The notes: a model not told the origin generated them from the letters alone. A DNA stretch of 64,000 nt from Microvirga sp. (GCA_031181145.1 JAPSLB010000004.1:84790-148789); one strand, 5' to 3'. Shown: positions 37,403 through 45,730, counted from the stretch's first letter. Made by a program: numbers and translations.

Positions 37403-38992
37403 ATGCGTCGCTCCATGCTCAACCGTCGCCAGTTTCTCCAGACCGCCACCGCCACGGCTGCCCTGGCCGCCCAGGGTTTCTCGGCCCCCGCCCTGGCGCA
37501 GCAAGGTTTGAAGATGGGATCACCGGCCCCCTTCTCCTTCGAAGACCTGAAGAAGCGGGCCGAGGCGATGGCCCGCTCCGCCTATACAGCCCCGCCGAGC
37601 CCTTCGCCAGACATTCTCTACCAGATCGACTACGATGCCCACGGCAAGATCAGGTTCAAGACCGATCTTGCTCTCTGGGCCAACGGTCCCAGCGAGTTTC
37701 CGGTCACCTTCTTCCACATGGGCCGCTTCTTCCAGAAGCCGGTGCGCATGCACGTGGTCGAAGGCGGCCAGGCCCGCGAGATCGTCTACGACACCGAATA
37801 TTTCGACATGCCGGCGGATTCGCCTGCCCGCAAGCTCCCGGACAACACGGGCTTTGCCGGCTTCCGCTTCCAGGAAGCCCGCGACGGCAAGCTCGACTGG
37901 AGGAAGAACGATTGGGTGGCCTTCCTCGGTGCATCCTATTTCCGCGCCATCGGCGAGCTTTATCAATACGGCCTCTCCGCCCGCGGCTTGGCCGTCGATG
38001 TGGCGGTGCATGGCAAGCCCGAGGAATTCCCGGATTTCACCCACATCTATTTCGAGACGCCCCAACAGGGCTCGGACACGGTGACGGTCTATGCCCTTCT
38101 CGACGGGCCGAGCGTGGCGGGCGCCTATCGCTTCGTGATGCAGCGGGCGGCCGCGATCATCATGGACCTCGATTGCGCCCTCTTCCTACGCAACGACATC
38201 GCGCGCCTCGGGATCGCGCCGCTCACCTCCATGTACTGGTACTCGGAAAAGGCGAAGAGCACCGCCATCGACTGGCGCCCCGAAATCCACGATTCCGACG
38301 GCCTCGCCATGTGGACGGGCACCGGCGAGCGCATCTGGCGCCCGCTCAACAACCCGCCGCGGATCATCACCTCGGCCTTCTCCGACGAGAACCCGCGCGG
38401 ATTCGGCCTGCTCCAGCGCGACCGCAACTTCGACCACTATCTCGACGGCGTCTATTACGACCGCCGCCCCTCGCTGTGGGTCGAGCCGGAGGGCAACTGG
38501 GGCAGGGGCTCCATCCAGCTCGTGGAAATTCCCACCGACGACGAGATCCACGACAACATCGTGGCCATGTGGGTGCCGGCCGAGCCCGCCCGGGCCGGCC
38601 AGTCCATGGAGTTTCGCTATCGCATGCATTGGGCGGCGGACGAGCCCTACCCGACCCCGCTCGCCCGCGTCATCGCCACGCGCTTCGGCAATGGCGGGCA
38701 GGCCGGCACGGCGCGTCCCAAGGGCGTGCGCAAATTCATGGTGGAATTCATCGGCGAGCCGCTGACCAGGCTCCCCAGCGGCGTGATTCCGAAACCCGTC
38801 CTCACCGCCTCGCGCGGCGAGTTCACGAACATTCTCACCGAGGCCGTCCCCAACAACGTGCCCGGCCACTGGCGCACCCAGTTCGACCTCGCGGTCAGCG
38901 GCACCGAGCCGGTGGAGATGCGCTGCTATCTGCGAAACGAGGATGAAGTCTTGAGCGAAACCTGGCTCTACCAGTACCATCCCACGTTCTAA
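37403..38992 (+). CDS. glucan biosynthesis protein, OpgG/OpgD (MdoG) family, Tat-exported
   Basis: About 529 residues. A twin-arginine signal (NRRQFLQTATATAALAAQ, cleavage near APALAQ) is followed by the periplasmic glucan synthesis domain: FSFEDLKKRAEAMA, ARGLAVDVAVHGKPEEFPDF, SDENPRGFGLLQRDR and a C-terminal immunoglobulin-like domain. The family acts on osmoregulated periplasmic glucans. The Tat signal resembles OpgD, but OpgG and OpgD are hard to separate by eye. The start is either 37403 or 37415; neither has a clear ribosome site. A paralogue lies at 51148. No opgH synthase is near. Confidence 0.9.
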   Translation: MRRSMLNRRQFLQTATATAALAAQGFSAPALAQQGLKMGSPAPFSFEDLKKRAEAMARSAYTAPPSPSPDILYQIDYDAHGKIRFKTDLALWANGPSEFPVTFFHMGRFFQKPVRMHVVEGGQAREIVYDTEYFDMPADSPARKLPDNTGFAGFRFQEARDGKLDWRKNDWVAFLGASYFRAIGELYQYGLSARGLAVDVAVHGKPEEFPDFTHIYFETPQQGSDTVTVYALLDGPSVAGAYRFVMQRAAAIIMDLDCALFLRNDIARLGIAPLTSMYWYSEKAKSTAIDWRPEIHDSDGLAMWTGTGERIWRPLNNPPRIITSAFSDENPRGFGLLQRDRNFDHYLDGVYYDRRPSLWVEPEGNWGRGSIQLVEIPTDDEIHDNIVAMWVPAEPARAGQSMEFRYRMHWAADEPYPTPLARVIATRFGNGGQAGTARPKGVRKFMVEFIGEPLTRLPSGVIPKPVLTASRGEFTNILTEAVPNNVPGHWRTQFDLAVSGTEPVEMRCYLRNEDEVLSETWLYQYHPTF

Positions 38993-39024
38993 GATTTCGC
39001 TTCCAAACCACAATGTTAACAGGT

Positions 39025-39044
39025 GCGTATAACATACTATACGC
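39025..39044. promoter_or_regulatory. Zur-like palindromic operator before the zinc transport operon
   Basis: GCGTATA (39025-39031), six-base spacer ACATAC, TATACGC (39038-39044). It includes TATAACATA, resembling the AT-rich core of alphaproteobacterial Zur boxes. It lies 28 bp before the first small gene of the zinc operon, as expected for a repressor site overlapping the promoter. Confidence 0.55.
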
Positions 39045-39071
39045 CCCTAGAAACGGAGACCGATTCGGTCT

Positions 39072-39236
39072 ATGTGTGGAGGCATGTCGCACGATCGCCA
39101 CCACAACCACGAGCACCGGGCCATCGCCGCCGCCCCCACGTTTTCGCTGCTTCGCCTCTCGATTTGGCAGCGGCTGGCGGGTGCCGCCGTAGGCTTGGGA
39201 GTTCTGTGGCTGCTGGTTTTCCGGGTGATGGAGTAG
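39072..39236 (+). CDS. 54-aa His-rich single-helix membrane peptide of the zinc operon
   Basis: A short gene, three bases ahead of the ABC ATPase start and behind the Zur-like site. The N-terminal 20 residues carry one Cys and five His (CGGMSHDRHHNHEH), a metal-binding-looking cluster. The second half is one hydrophobic helix (LAGAAVGLGVLWLLVFRV) ending in ME. CGGAGA lies 12 bases before the ATG at 39072; an internal ATG at 39084 follows GGAGG too closely. The spacing suggests translational coupling with the ATPase. I do not know a named family. A role as a metal-sensing or docking subunit of the transporter is inference. Confidence 0.65.
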   Translation: MCGGMSHDRHHNHEHRAIAAAPTFSLLRLSIWQRLAGAAVGLGVLWLLVFRVME

Positions 39237-39239
39237 AGC

Positions 39240-39989
39240 ATGTCCGCGCCCGCCACAGCCATCCGTTTCGACGAAGTGACCCTCGGCTACGGCCGCAGGC
39301 CTGCCGTGCATCATCTCGACGGGAACATCCCCGCCGGCAGCCTGACGGCGGTGGTGGGCCCGAACGGCGCAGGCAAGTCGACCCTGCTCAAGGGCATCGT
39401 CGGCACCCTGAAGCCCCTCGATGGCCATATCCGGCTTCACGGCCCCTCCGCCGGGATCGCCTATCTGCCGCAGGCAGCCGAGATCGATCGATCCTTTCCG
39501 CTCTCAGTCTACGACTTGGTGGCCATGGGCCTCTGGTCCCGGTCGGGCCTCTTCGGCGGCATCTCGGCCAGGGATCGCGCGAAGATCGAGGAGGCCCTAT
39601 CGGCCGTTGGCCTCATCGGCTTCGAGCGGCGCCCCATTTCGACCCTCTCCGGCGGCCAGATGCAACGCGCCCTCTTCGCGCGTCTGCTATTGCAGGATGC
39701 GCCTGTGATCCTGCTCGACGAGCCGTTCACCGCCATCGACGCCAAGACCACCGCCGACCTGCTCGACCTCGTGCGCCGCTGGCATGACGAGTCACGCACG
39801 GTCGTCGCGGTGCTGCACGATCTGGACATGGTCCGGCGCATCTTCCCGAAAACCCTTCTCATCGCCCGCGAGCCCGTGGCCTGGGGCGACACGCCCGAGG
39901 TGCTGAGCGCCGACAATCTCCTGAAAGCCCGCCGCATGGTAGAGGCGCATGATCCCCATGCGCATGTCTGCCAGCGCGGGGCCGCATAA
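39240..39989 (+). CDS. znuC: zinc (or manganese) ABC transporter ATP-binding protein
   Basis: A 249-residue ATPase with Walker A GPNGAGKST, Q-loop YLPQAAEIDRSF, signature LSGGQMQRALFARLLL and Walker B VILLDEPFTAID. The sequence resembles the cluster-9 metal importers, and its details (YLPQAAEIDRSFP) and the gene order ATPase-permease-binding protein are more like the AztABC subgroup than E. coli znuACB. The C-terminus is His-rich (EAHDPHAHVC). It is cotranscribed with the His-rich peptide upstream. Confidence 0.9.
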   Translation: MSAPATAIRFDEVTLGYGRRPAVHHLDGNIPAGSLTAVVGPNGAGKSTLLKGIVGTLKPLDGHIRLHGPSAGIAYLPQAAEIDRSFPLSVYDLVAMGLWSRSGLFGGISARDRAKIEEALSAVGLIGFERRPISTLSGGQMQRALFARLLLQDAPVILLDEPFTAIDAKTTADLLDLVRRWHDESRTVVAVLHDLDMVRRIFPKTLLIAREPVAWGDTPEVLSADNLLKARRMVEAHDPHAHVCQRGAA

Positions 39990-39999
39990 AGAACCGCCC

Positions 40000-40866
40000 G
40001 TGCTCGATCTTCTCGTCTCCCCCTTCTCCGAATTCGAGTTCATGCGGCGCGCGCTCGTAGGCGTGATCGCGATCGCGCTCGGCGGCGGTCCTATCGGCGT
40101 GTTCCTCATGCTGCGCCGCATGAGCCTCACCGGCGACGCCATGGCTCATGCCATCCTCCCCGGAGCCGCCGTGGGCTATCTGCTTGCGGGACTGTCGCTT
40201 CCCGCCATGACCATCGGCGGATTGGCGGCGGGCGTCATCGTCGCCGTCGCCGCGGGCCTCGTCTCGCGCTTCACCTCCTTGAAGGAGGATGCCTCGCTCG
40301 CCGCCTTCTACCTGCTGTCGCTCGCGCTTGGCGTCACGATCGTGTCGCTCAGAGGATCGAACGTCGATCTCCTGCACGTGCTCTTCGGCACGGTGCTGGC
40401 GCTCGACGACGGCACGCTGCTGCTGCTTGCCTCCATCTCGACGCTGACGGTTATGGCCCTCGCCGTGCTGTATCGCCCGCTCGTGCTCGAATGCGTGGAC
40501 CCGATCTTCCTGCGCTCCGTCAGCCGCGCGGGAACGCCCACTCATCTCATCTTTCTCGGCCTCGTGGTGCTGAACCTCGTCGGCGGATTTCACGCGCTCG
40601 GCACCCTGCTCGCCGTCGGCATGATGATGCTGCCCGCAGCCGCCGCCCGTTTCTGGAGCAGCGACATCACCATGATGATGATCGTGTCCATGCTCATCGG
40701 CATCGCCTCGGGGATCGCAGGCCTCCTGCTCTCCTTCCATGCGGAATTGCCGGCGGGCCCGGCGATCATCCTCTCGGCCGGCGCCGTTTATGTCGCTTCG
40801 CTGCTCATGGGCCGCGAGGGCGGCGTGCTCTGGCTCCTCTGGCCGGGCAAGCACCTGGAAGCCTAA
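40000..40866 (+). CDS. znuB: zinc (or manganese) ABC transporter permease
   Basis: A 288-residue membrane protein with eight or nine helices, of the ABC-3 family. SPFSEFEFMRRALVGVIAIALG begins the protein family-wide (here the motif EFEFMRRALVG is clear), and MLRRMSLTGDAMAHAILPGA is the ATPase-contact loop. The GTG at 40000 gives a start like its homologues (V-L-D-L-L); an ATG at 39949 would overlap the ATPase gene by 41 bp and is less likely. Its 3' end is followed by the binding-protein gene after 23 bp. Confidence 0.9.
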   Translation: MLDLLVSPFSEFEFMRRALVGVIAIALGGGPIGVFLMLRRMSLTGDAMAHAILPGAAVGYLLAGLSLPAMTIGGLAAGVIVAVAAGLVSRFTSLKEDASLAAFYLLSLALGVTIVSLRGSNVDLLHVLFGTVLALDDGTLLLLASISTLTVMALAVLYRPLVLECVDPIFLRSVSRAGTPTHLIFLGLVVLNLVGGFHALGTLLAVGMMMLPAAAARFWSSDITMMMIVSMLIGIASGIAGLLLSFHAELPAGPAIILSAGAVYVASLLMGREGGVLWLLWPGKHLEA

Positions 40867-40889
40867 AAACCTCACGGAAGGATTTGACC

Positions 40890-41810
40890 ATGCTGACGAG
40901 AAGAGCCGCTCTGTCTCTGCTTGCGGGTTCGCTGGCGTTCAGCGGCTTCATCATGCCTGCGGCAGCGCAGCCGCCGGAAAAGCTCAAGGTCGTCGCGACC
41001 TTCTCGATTCTCGGCGATCTCGTGCGCAACGTGGGCGGCGAGCGGGTGGAGGTGACGACCCTGGTCGGGCCGAACGGGGATGCCCATGTCTACGCGCCCA
41101 CGCCCGCCGACGGACGCCGCCTGACCGAAGCCAGAATCGTCTTCACCAACGGCCTGAAGTTCGAGGGCTGGATCGACCGTCTCGTCAGATCCTCGGGCAC
41201 CAAGGCCGCCAAGATCGAGGCTGCCAAGGGTGCGAGGCTGATCGAGGGGGATGACGATCACCATGGCCATGGTCACGGCCACGGCATCGATCCCCATGCC
41301 TGGCAGGACATCGGCAACGCCAAGATCTATGTGGCCAACATCAGAGACGCCCTGATCGCCGCAGATGCCGAAGGAAAAGCGGCCTACGAAAGCAATGCCG
41401 CCGCGTACCTCGCCAAGCTCGATGCTCTCGAAGGCGAGGTGAAAGACCTCGTGGCGGGCATCCCTCAAGAGCGCAGAAGGATCATTACCTCCCATGACGC
41501 CTTCCGCTATCTCGGGGACGCCTATGGGATCGCCTTCGTCTCCCCGCAGGGCGTCTCCACCGAGGCCGAGGCTTCGGCCAAGGACGTGGCCCGCATCATC
41601 CAGCAGATCAAACGCGAGAAGATCACAGCCGTCTTCGTGGAAAACGTCTCAGATGCCCGCCTCATGGAGCGGATCGCCAAGGAAACAGGGGCCAAGATCG
41701 GAGAACGGGTCTATTCCGACGCCCTTTCCGAGCCGGACGGTCCAGCCGGCACTTACATTGACATGATGAGACACAATATAAGGGCTTTCAGCGCGGCTTT
41801 GTCGAGCTGA
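40890..41810 (+). CDS. znuA: zinc (or manganese) ABC transporter substrate-binding protein
   Basis: A 306-residue cluster-9 binding protein. The signal peptide ends near MPAAAQ. Metal ligands are visible: His in PNGDAHVYAP, His in DPHAWQDIGNAK, and an Asp near the C-terminus (YSDALSE). A His-rich loop (DDDHHGHGHGHG, about 112-125) just before the second ligand is typical of zinc-binding members. GGAAGGA precedes the ATG. It closes the transporter operon. Confidence 0.92.
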   Translation: MLTRRAALSLLAGSLAFSGFIMPAAAQPPEKLKVVATFSILGDLVRNVGGERVEVTTLVGPNGDAHVYAPTPADGRRLTEARIVFTNGLKFEGWIDRLVRSSGTKAAKIEAAKGARLIEGDDDHHGHGHGHGIDPHAWQDIGNAKIYVANIRDALIAADAEGKAAYESNAAAYLAKLDALEGEVKDLVAGIPQERRRIITSHDAFRYLGDAYGIAFVSPQGVSTEAEASAKDVARIIQQIKREKITAVFVENVSDARLMERIAKETGAKIGERVYSDALSEPDGPAGTYIDMMRHNIRAFSAALSS

Positions 41811-41821
41811 CCGTTTCCTGC

Positions 41822-41944
41822 CCTCCCCTTGAGGGGGAGGGTCGAAGAGCGTAAGCGCTTCGGGGTGGGGTGGCAGCGCGACCTCACCCGAGCTGGTGTT
41901 TCCATCCCACCTCGGCCTTCCGGCCGATCCTCCTCAAGGGGAGG
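41822..41944. repeat. inverted-repeat element between znuA and the metallochaperone gene
   Basis: CCTCCCCTTGAGG (41822-41834) and CCTCAAGGGGAGG (41932-41944) are perfect 13-bp terminal inverted repeats, with further G/C-rich complementarity inside. I recognise it as a common dispersed palindrome of alphaproteobacteria. Its right end abuts an ATG at 41945 and supplies a purine-rich stretch in front of the next gene. Confidence 0.7.
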
Positions 41945-41965
41945 ATGAAAGTTGCGGACCATCCG

Positions 41966-42928
41966 ATGACCGACAAGATCCCCGTTACCGTCCTCACAGG
42001 CTATCTCGGCGCCGGGAAGACCACTCTCCTCAACCGCATCCTCACCGAACCCCACGGCAAGAAATATGCCGTCATCGTGAACGAGTTCGGCGAAATCGGC
42101 ATCGACAACGAACTCGTCGTCGGCGCCGACGAGGAGGTGTTCGAGATGAACAACGGGTGCATCTGCTGCACCGTGCGCGGCGACCTGATCCGCATCCTCG
42201 ACGGTCTGATGAAGCGAAAAGGAAAGTTCGACGCCATCATCGTCGAGACCACGGGTCTTGCGGATCCGGCTCCAGTCGCCCAGACCTTCTTCATGGACCA
42301 GGACGTGTCCGACACCGCCCGTCTCGACGCGGTGGTGACGGTGGCCGACGCCAAATGGCTGTCCGACCGGTTGAAGGACGCGCCCGAAGCCAAGAACCAG
42401 ATCGCCTTCGCCGACGTGATCATCCTCAACAAGATCGATCTCGTGACGCCCGAGCAGCTGGACGAGGTCGAGGCGCGCATCCGCGCCATCAATCCCTACG
42501 CCAAGATCCACCGCACGCAGAACGCGGCCGTGCCGCTGGACGAGGTGCTCGACCGGAAGGCGTTCGATCTCGACCGAATCATCGAACTCGAGCCCGACTT
42601 CCTGGAGGAGGGCCATCACCATCATCACGACGAGGAGATGCAGTCCGTCTCCGTGGCCATCGACGGCGAGGTCGATCCCGAGAAGTTCATGCCGTGGATC
42701 TCGAACCTGACTCAGGTCGAGGGGCCGAACATCCTGCGCTGCAAGGGCATCGTGGCCTTCCCGAACGAGCCGAAACGCTTCGTCTTCCAGGGCGTGCACA
42801 TGATCCTCGACGGCGACGTGCAGGGTGAGTGGAAGCCTGGAGAGAAGCACACCTCCAAGGTGGTCTTCATCGGCCGGAACCTGAACGAGAAGGCGATCCG
42901 CGAAGGCTTCCTGGCCTGCGCGGCCTGA
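41966..42928 (+). CDS. CobW/ZNG1-type GTP-binding metallochaperone
   Basis: A 320-residue G3E GTPase. [15 protein letters not shown] is the P-loop, [11 protein letters not shown] the conserved C-x-C-C metal site, [11 protein letters not shown] the Walker B region and NKIDLV the guanine-specificity motif. A His tract ([11 protein letters not shown], about 212-222) precedes the C-terminal CobW_C domain. Such proteins deliver zinc (or cobalt) to client enzymes under limitation. It directly follows the zinc transporter. The start at 41966 gives a normal N-terminus; 41945 is possible but has its ribosome site too close. Confidence 0.9.
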   Translation: MTDKIPVTVLTGYLGAGKTTLLNRILTEPHGKKYAVIVNEFGEIGIDNELVVGADEEVFEMNNGCICCTVRGDLIRILDGLMKRKGKFDAIIVETTGLADPAPVAQTFFMDQDVSDTARLDAVVTVADAKWLSDRLKDAPEAKNQIAFADVIILNKIDLVTPEQLDEVEARIRAINPYAKIHRTQNAAVPLDEVLDRKAFDLDRIIELEPDFLEEGHHHHHDEEMQSVSVAIDGEVDPEKFMPWISNLTQVEGPNILRCKGIVAFPNEPKRFVFQGVHMILDGDVQGEWKPGEKHTSKVVFIGRNLNEKAIREGFLACAA

Positions 42929-42977
42929 CGCTCATTCCAGGGGCAGGCCTCCTGCTCCTGGAACAGGAGTTTCCTCA

Positions 42978-43226
42978 TCACGGGAAGCCAGCACTCGCGA
43001 GGCAGTCCTGGACAGTGGCTTTCGCTTGCCGCCGCCATTCCACGGTCAGGGTCCTGCCACTCCGGTAAGTCACCCGGGCGTCCCGCTCGCAAGCCGCCTC
43101 GCACGCCGTTCTCCGGTTGGAGGCGACGGCTTCTCCTCAAGCCGGAAACCCGCCCCGCGTCTGTGCGGATGCCCCCATCGAGCCGAGCGCCGTCATGGCA
43201 AAAGCAATCAAGGCCAAAATTCGCAT
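42978..43226 (-). pseudogene. small secreted Cys-containing protein interrupted by in-frame TGA
   Basis: The ATG at 43226 has GGGAGG six bases upstream and opens a clean signal peptide (MRILALIAFAMTALGSMGAS, cleavage near SAQ). After 29 codons a TGA at 43139-43137 stops it. The same frame then continues for 52 codons with three cysteines (TACEAACERD ... VQDCLASAG) to a second TGA at 42978. The shape of one small periplasmic protein of about 81 residues is clear if the TGA is bridged. Family unknown. It may be truncated, decayed or a sequencing artefact. Confidence 0.45.
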
Positions 43227-43405
43227 GCCGGACCTCCCGATCCATAAGACTTCAAGGATGGGGCCGGCATCGGGCCGCGGCTATCGCCCATACGGCTTAC
43301 CCCTGGGCTCGGTTGCAGATCATGACCGCATAGCTTGCCGGATCTCGCCTTGCCTTTCCGCCCCGCAACCATGCTATGGGGAACCCAGCTGAAGGGATCG
43401 CTTCG

Positions 43406-44410
43406 ATGAGTACTGGAACCGCTCCATCCTTGACCCAAAGCGTCGCGCCCGTGACGGCGGGGGCGCACGTCACCGCCATCGGCTGGCTGAAAGGCACTGC
43501 CGCCTTCGGCCTGGGCGACGGCGGCGTGCTGCTCGCGAAGGACGGCGAGACCCATCGGGTCGAATCTCATCCCGATGCAGGCGTTCTGGTGGGAGCAAGC
43601 GACGGCGAGCGTTTCGTCACCGGCGGCGACGACGGCCGCGTAGCCGTGACGGGGCCGGACGGCTCCACCAGGACTCTGGCGGAGGCCAAGGGCGCATGGA
43701 TCGATTCGCTGGCGCTCGGCGCCAATGGCGCCTTCGCCTATGCCGCGGGCAAACGCGTCTTCGCTCGGGACGACAAGGGCCGCGAGAAGACGCTGGAAGT
43801 GCCCTCCACCGCCCGCGGCCTCGCCTTCGCGCCCAAGGGCTATCGCTTGGCCATCTCGCATTACAACGGGGCGACCCTGTGGTTCCCCAACGTGGAGGCG
43901 AAACCCGAAGCGCTCGAATGGAAGGGCTCGCATCTGGACGTGACCTGGTCGCCCGACGCCCGTTTCGTGGTGACCTCCATGCAGGAGAATGCGCTCCACG
44001 GCTGGCGGCTCATCCCCGACAAGGGGCACATGCGCATGAGCGGCTATCCGTCGAAGACGCGCTCCCTCTCCTGGTCCCATGACGGCAAGTGGCTGGCCAC
44101 GTCCGGCGCGGAGGCCGCCATCATCTGGCCCTTCGAATCGAAGGAAGGCCCCATGGGCAAGGCGCCGCGCGAGTGCGGCGTCCGGCCTGCGAAGGTCAGC
44201 CGGGTGGCGTTCCACCCCAACACTCTTGTGCTGGCGGTCGCCTATGAGGACGGCTGCATCCTGCTCATCCGCCTCGCCGACGCCTCCGAGCTTCTGGTGC
44301 GGTCCGCCGTGCAGGACAGCGGAGTCACGGCCCTGGCCTGGGACAAGGGCGGCAAGCGCCTCGCGTTCGGCTGCGAGGACGGCCAGGCCGGTATTCTAAC
44401 TCTGCCATGA
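43406..44410 (+). CDS. WD40-repeat beta-propeller protein
   Basis: A 334-residue protein of about seven degenerate WD40 blades; good examples are HLDVTWSPDARFVVTS, SLSWSHDGKWLATSG and VTALAWDKGGKRLAFGC. It has no signal peptide and would be a cytoplasmic scaffold. It begins a three-gene operon (overlap 4 bp with the next gene) and follows the CobW gene, which I recall as a recurrent neighbour in Hyphomicrobiales. The ATG at 43406 has GAAGGGA upstream and is preferred to 43376. Partner unknown. Confidence 0.85.
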   Translation: MSTGTAPSLTQSVAPVTAGAHVTAIGWLKGTAAFGLGDGGVLLAKDGETHRVESHPDAGVLVGASDGERFVTGGDDGRVAVTGPDGSTRTLAEAKGAWIDSLALGANGAFAYAAGKRVFARDDKGREKTLEVPSTARGLAFAPKGYRLAISHYNGATLWFPNVEAKPEALEWKGSHLDVTWSPDARFVVTSMQENALHGWRLIPDKGHMRMSGYPSKTRSLSWSHDGKWLATSGAEAAIIWPFESKEGPMGKAPRECGVRPAKVSRVAFHPNTLVLAVAYEDGCILLIRLADASELLVRSAVQDSGVTALAWDKGGKRLAFGCEDGQAGILTLP

Positions 44411-44691
44411 GGTCGCCCGTGGCCCTGTTCGGCGCTTTTCTGAGAGGTACATTCGGCCTTCCGAAACCCGACCGGGAGGCCGTCGAGCGCGTGAAGGAGA
44501 TGGCGCGCGCAGCGCTTCGCGCCTCTCCAGAGACGGCCCTCGCCGTCAACGAAATCGCCTGCAACGATCCCGGCTGCCCCGGCATCGAAACGGTGATCCT
44601 GGTGATGGAGCCCGGGCAGAAGACCCGGGCGCTCAAGGTGCCAAAACCGCTCGATGAGGTGACGGAACCCGATATTCGTGAGGCGCTTTGA
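44407..44691 (+). CDS. conserved 94-aa protein with CNDPGCPG motif, unknown function
   Basis: A small soluble protein with a helix-rich N-half (DREAVERVKEMARAALRA) and a beta-like C-half containing VNEIACNDPGCPGIETVILV, two Cys four residues apart. Similar small proteins in Hyphomicrobiales are sometimes labelled nitrate reductase, without support that I know of. It overlaps the WD40 gene by 4 bp (ATGA), and the DUF2937 gene follows 18 bp on. A two-Cys motif beside a zinc island hints at metal binding, an inference only. Confidence 0.75.
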   Translation: MRSPVALFGAFLRGTFGLPKPDREAVERVKEMARAALRASPETALAVNEIACNDPGCPGIETVILVMEPGQKTRALKVPKPLDEVTEPDIREAL

Positions 44692-44709
44692 TCCTCGAGG
44701 AGGTCACAC

Positions 44710-45231
44710 GTGTCACGGATCGTTCGCATCGTCGCCTTCGGCCTTGGGATTCTCGGCGGCATCGCAACCTCGCAAGGGCCGGAATACTCCCAGCAGTACC
44801 GCCAGCGTCTCGGGGGCGCGATCGACGAGCTCGGGCGTGTAATCGCGCAGTTCGAAGCGGATGCGGCGGCCAACGGCGAGACGCAGGACAGCGCCATCGC
44901 GCGGCTGCGCTCCAATCCCGACGGTTTCGTAAGCCGCCAGGGCGCCGCGATGCAGGGCAATGTGGAGCGCTTCGGCCGCCTCCGGGCTCATCGCGAGGCC
45001 ATGATGCAGGCGGGCCCCTTCGCGCGCATCGCGCTCATGGTGCGCGACGGCGACCGGGATGTGATGGAAGCGGCCTATCGGGACTTCGAGCCCGCCATCC
45101 CGGTGACGGAAGAGGGCCTGCTCTCCGCCGCCATCGGCTTCGTCGCCGTGTGGGGCGGCATTCTGGTTCTGGCGGGATTCGTGCGCAGCCTGCTGCGGCG
45201 TCCGCGGGCGCGAAGCGCAGTGGCATCATAG
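44710..45231 (+). CDS. DUF2937 family membrane protein
   Basis: A 173-residue protein with an N-terminal helix (IVRIVAFGLGILGGIATS), the family's GPEYSQQYRQRLGGAIDEL segment, a charged middle region and a C-terminal helix (LLSAAIGFVAVWGGILVLAG). The topology puts the middle region in the periplasm or cytoplasm between two anchors. The GTG at 44710 has GAGGAGG upstream. It is the last gene of the WD40 operon; function unknown. Confidence 0.85.
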   Translation: MSRIVRIVAFGLGILGGIATSQGPEYSQQYRQRLGGAIDELGRVIAQFEADAAANGETQDSAIARLRSNPDGFVSRQGAAMQGNVERFGRLRAHREAMMQAGPFARIALMVRDGDRDVMEAAYRDFEPAIPVTEEGLLSAAIGFVAVWGGILVLAGFVRSLLRRPRARSAVAS

Positions 45232-45307
45232 GTCACCGGACGTGATCCGCAGATCAGTCCCGGCCATCCATGTCTTGAGGAAACGCACCGGATTGAAGAC
45301 GGCGATC

Positions 45308-45327
45308 CCCGGCACGACGCCGGGTTT
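45308..45327 (+). terminator. short hairpin after DUF2937
   Basis: CCCGGC (45308-45313) pairs with GCCGGG (45319-45324), loop ACGAC, followed by TTT. Weak terminator; it may also be part of a REP-like unit. Confidence 0.4.
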
Positions 45328-45336
45328 GCCGGCTCG

Positions 45337-45675
45337 TTAAGCGTCCCGCTCCGGCTTTCCAGCCAGAACCACGTAGAAGCCCAGTCCGTCGCTGGCCGGC
45401 AGGGTCTGCAGCCGGTCGATCCAGCCGCGCTTCTTGGCCTCCAGGAGAGCCTTGCCGACGGGCTGGAAAAGCGTTTCGCCGCCCCCTTCCGGCGGCGGAT
45501 CGAGACGCACGGCCACGGCCTTGGCATGCGCGAAGCGGCTGCGTTCCAGCATGTCCTGAATCGAGGCCGAGGCCTGCTCGCGGGATGCGCCGCGCAAGTC
45601 GAGAACGGCCTCGGCATCGACGACGCCGAGACCTCCGCGCAACTTGTTGGCGTAGAACTCCTCGAAATGCGGCAT
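45337..45675 (-). CDS. conserved hypothetical protein, 112 aa
   Basis: A soluble protein with DAEAVLDLRGASREQASASI, a helix-turn segment faintly like the start of Smr-type domains, then KAVAVRLDPPPEGGGETLF and a C-terminal strand GLGFYVVLAGKPE. I do not recognise the family with confidence. It lies downstream of the homospermidine synthase gene on the same strand, separated by a strong palindrome. Confidence 0.65.
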   Translation of the reverse strand: MPHFEEFYANKLRGGLGVVDAEAVLDLRGASREQASASIQDMLERSRFAHAKAVAVRLDPPPEGGGETLFQPVGKALLEAKKRGWIDRLQTLPASDGLGFYVVLAGKPERDA

Positions 45676-45693
45676 GCGATGTCTCCACTCTTC

Positions 45694-45722
45694 GTCATGG
45701 CCGGCTCGAGGCCGGCCATGAC
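45694..45722. repeat. REP-like perfect 12-bp palindrome downstream of hss
   Basis: GTCATGGCCGGC (45694-45705), loop TCGAG, GCCGGCCATGAC (45711-45722). It shares GGCCATGAC with the repeat at 25390-25416. It may cap the hss mRNA, whose stop lies 9 bp away. Confidence 0.7.
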
Positions 45723-45730
45723 ATGCGTCG

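Noticed and set aside
36178..38946. 922-codon open frame on the plus strand
   Set aside because: It runs antisense to the TAXI gene and out of frame through the glucan gene; both real genes have signal peptides and family motifs.
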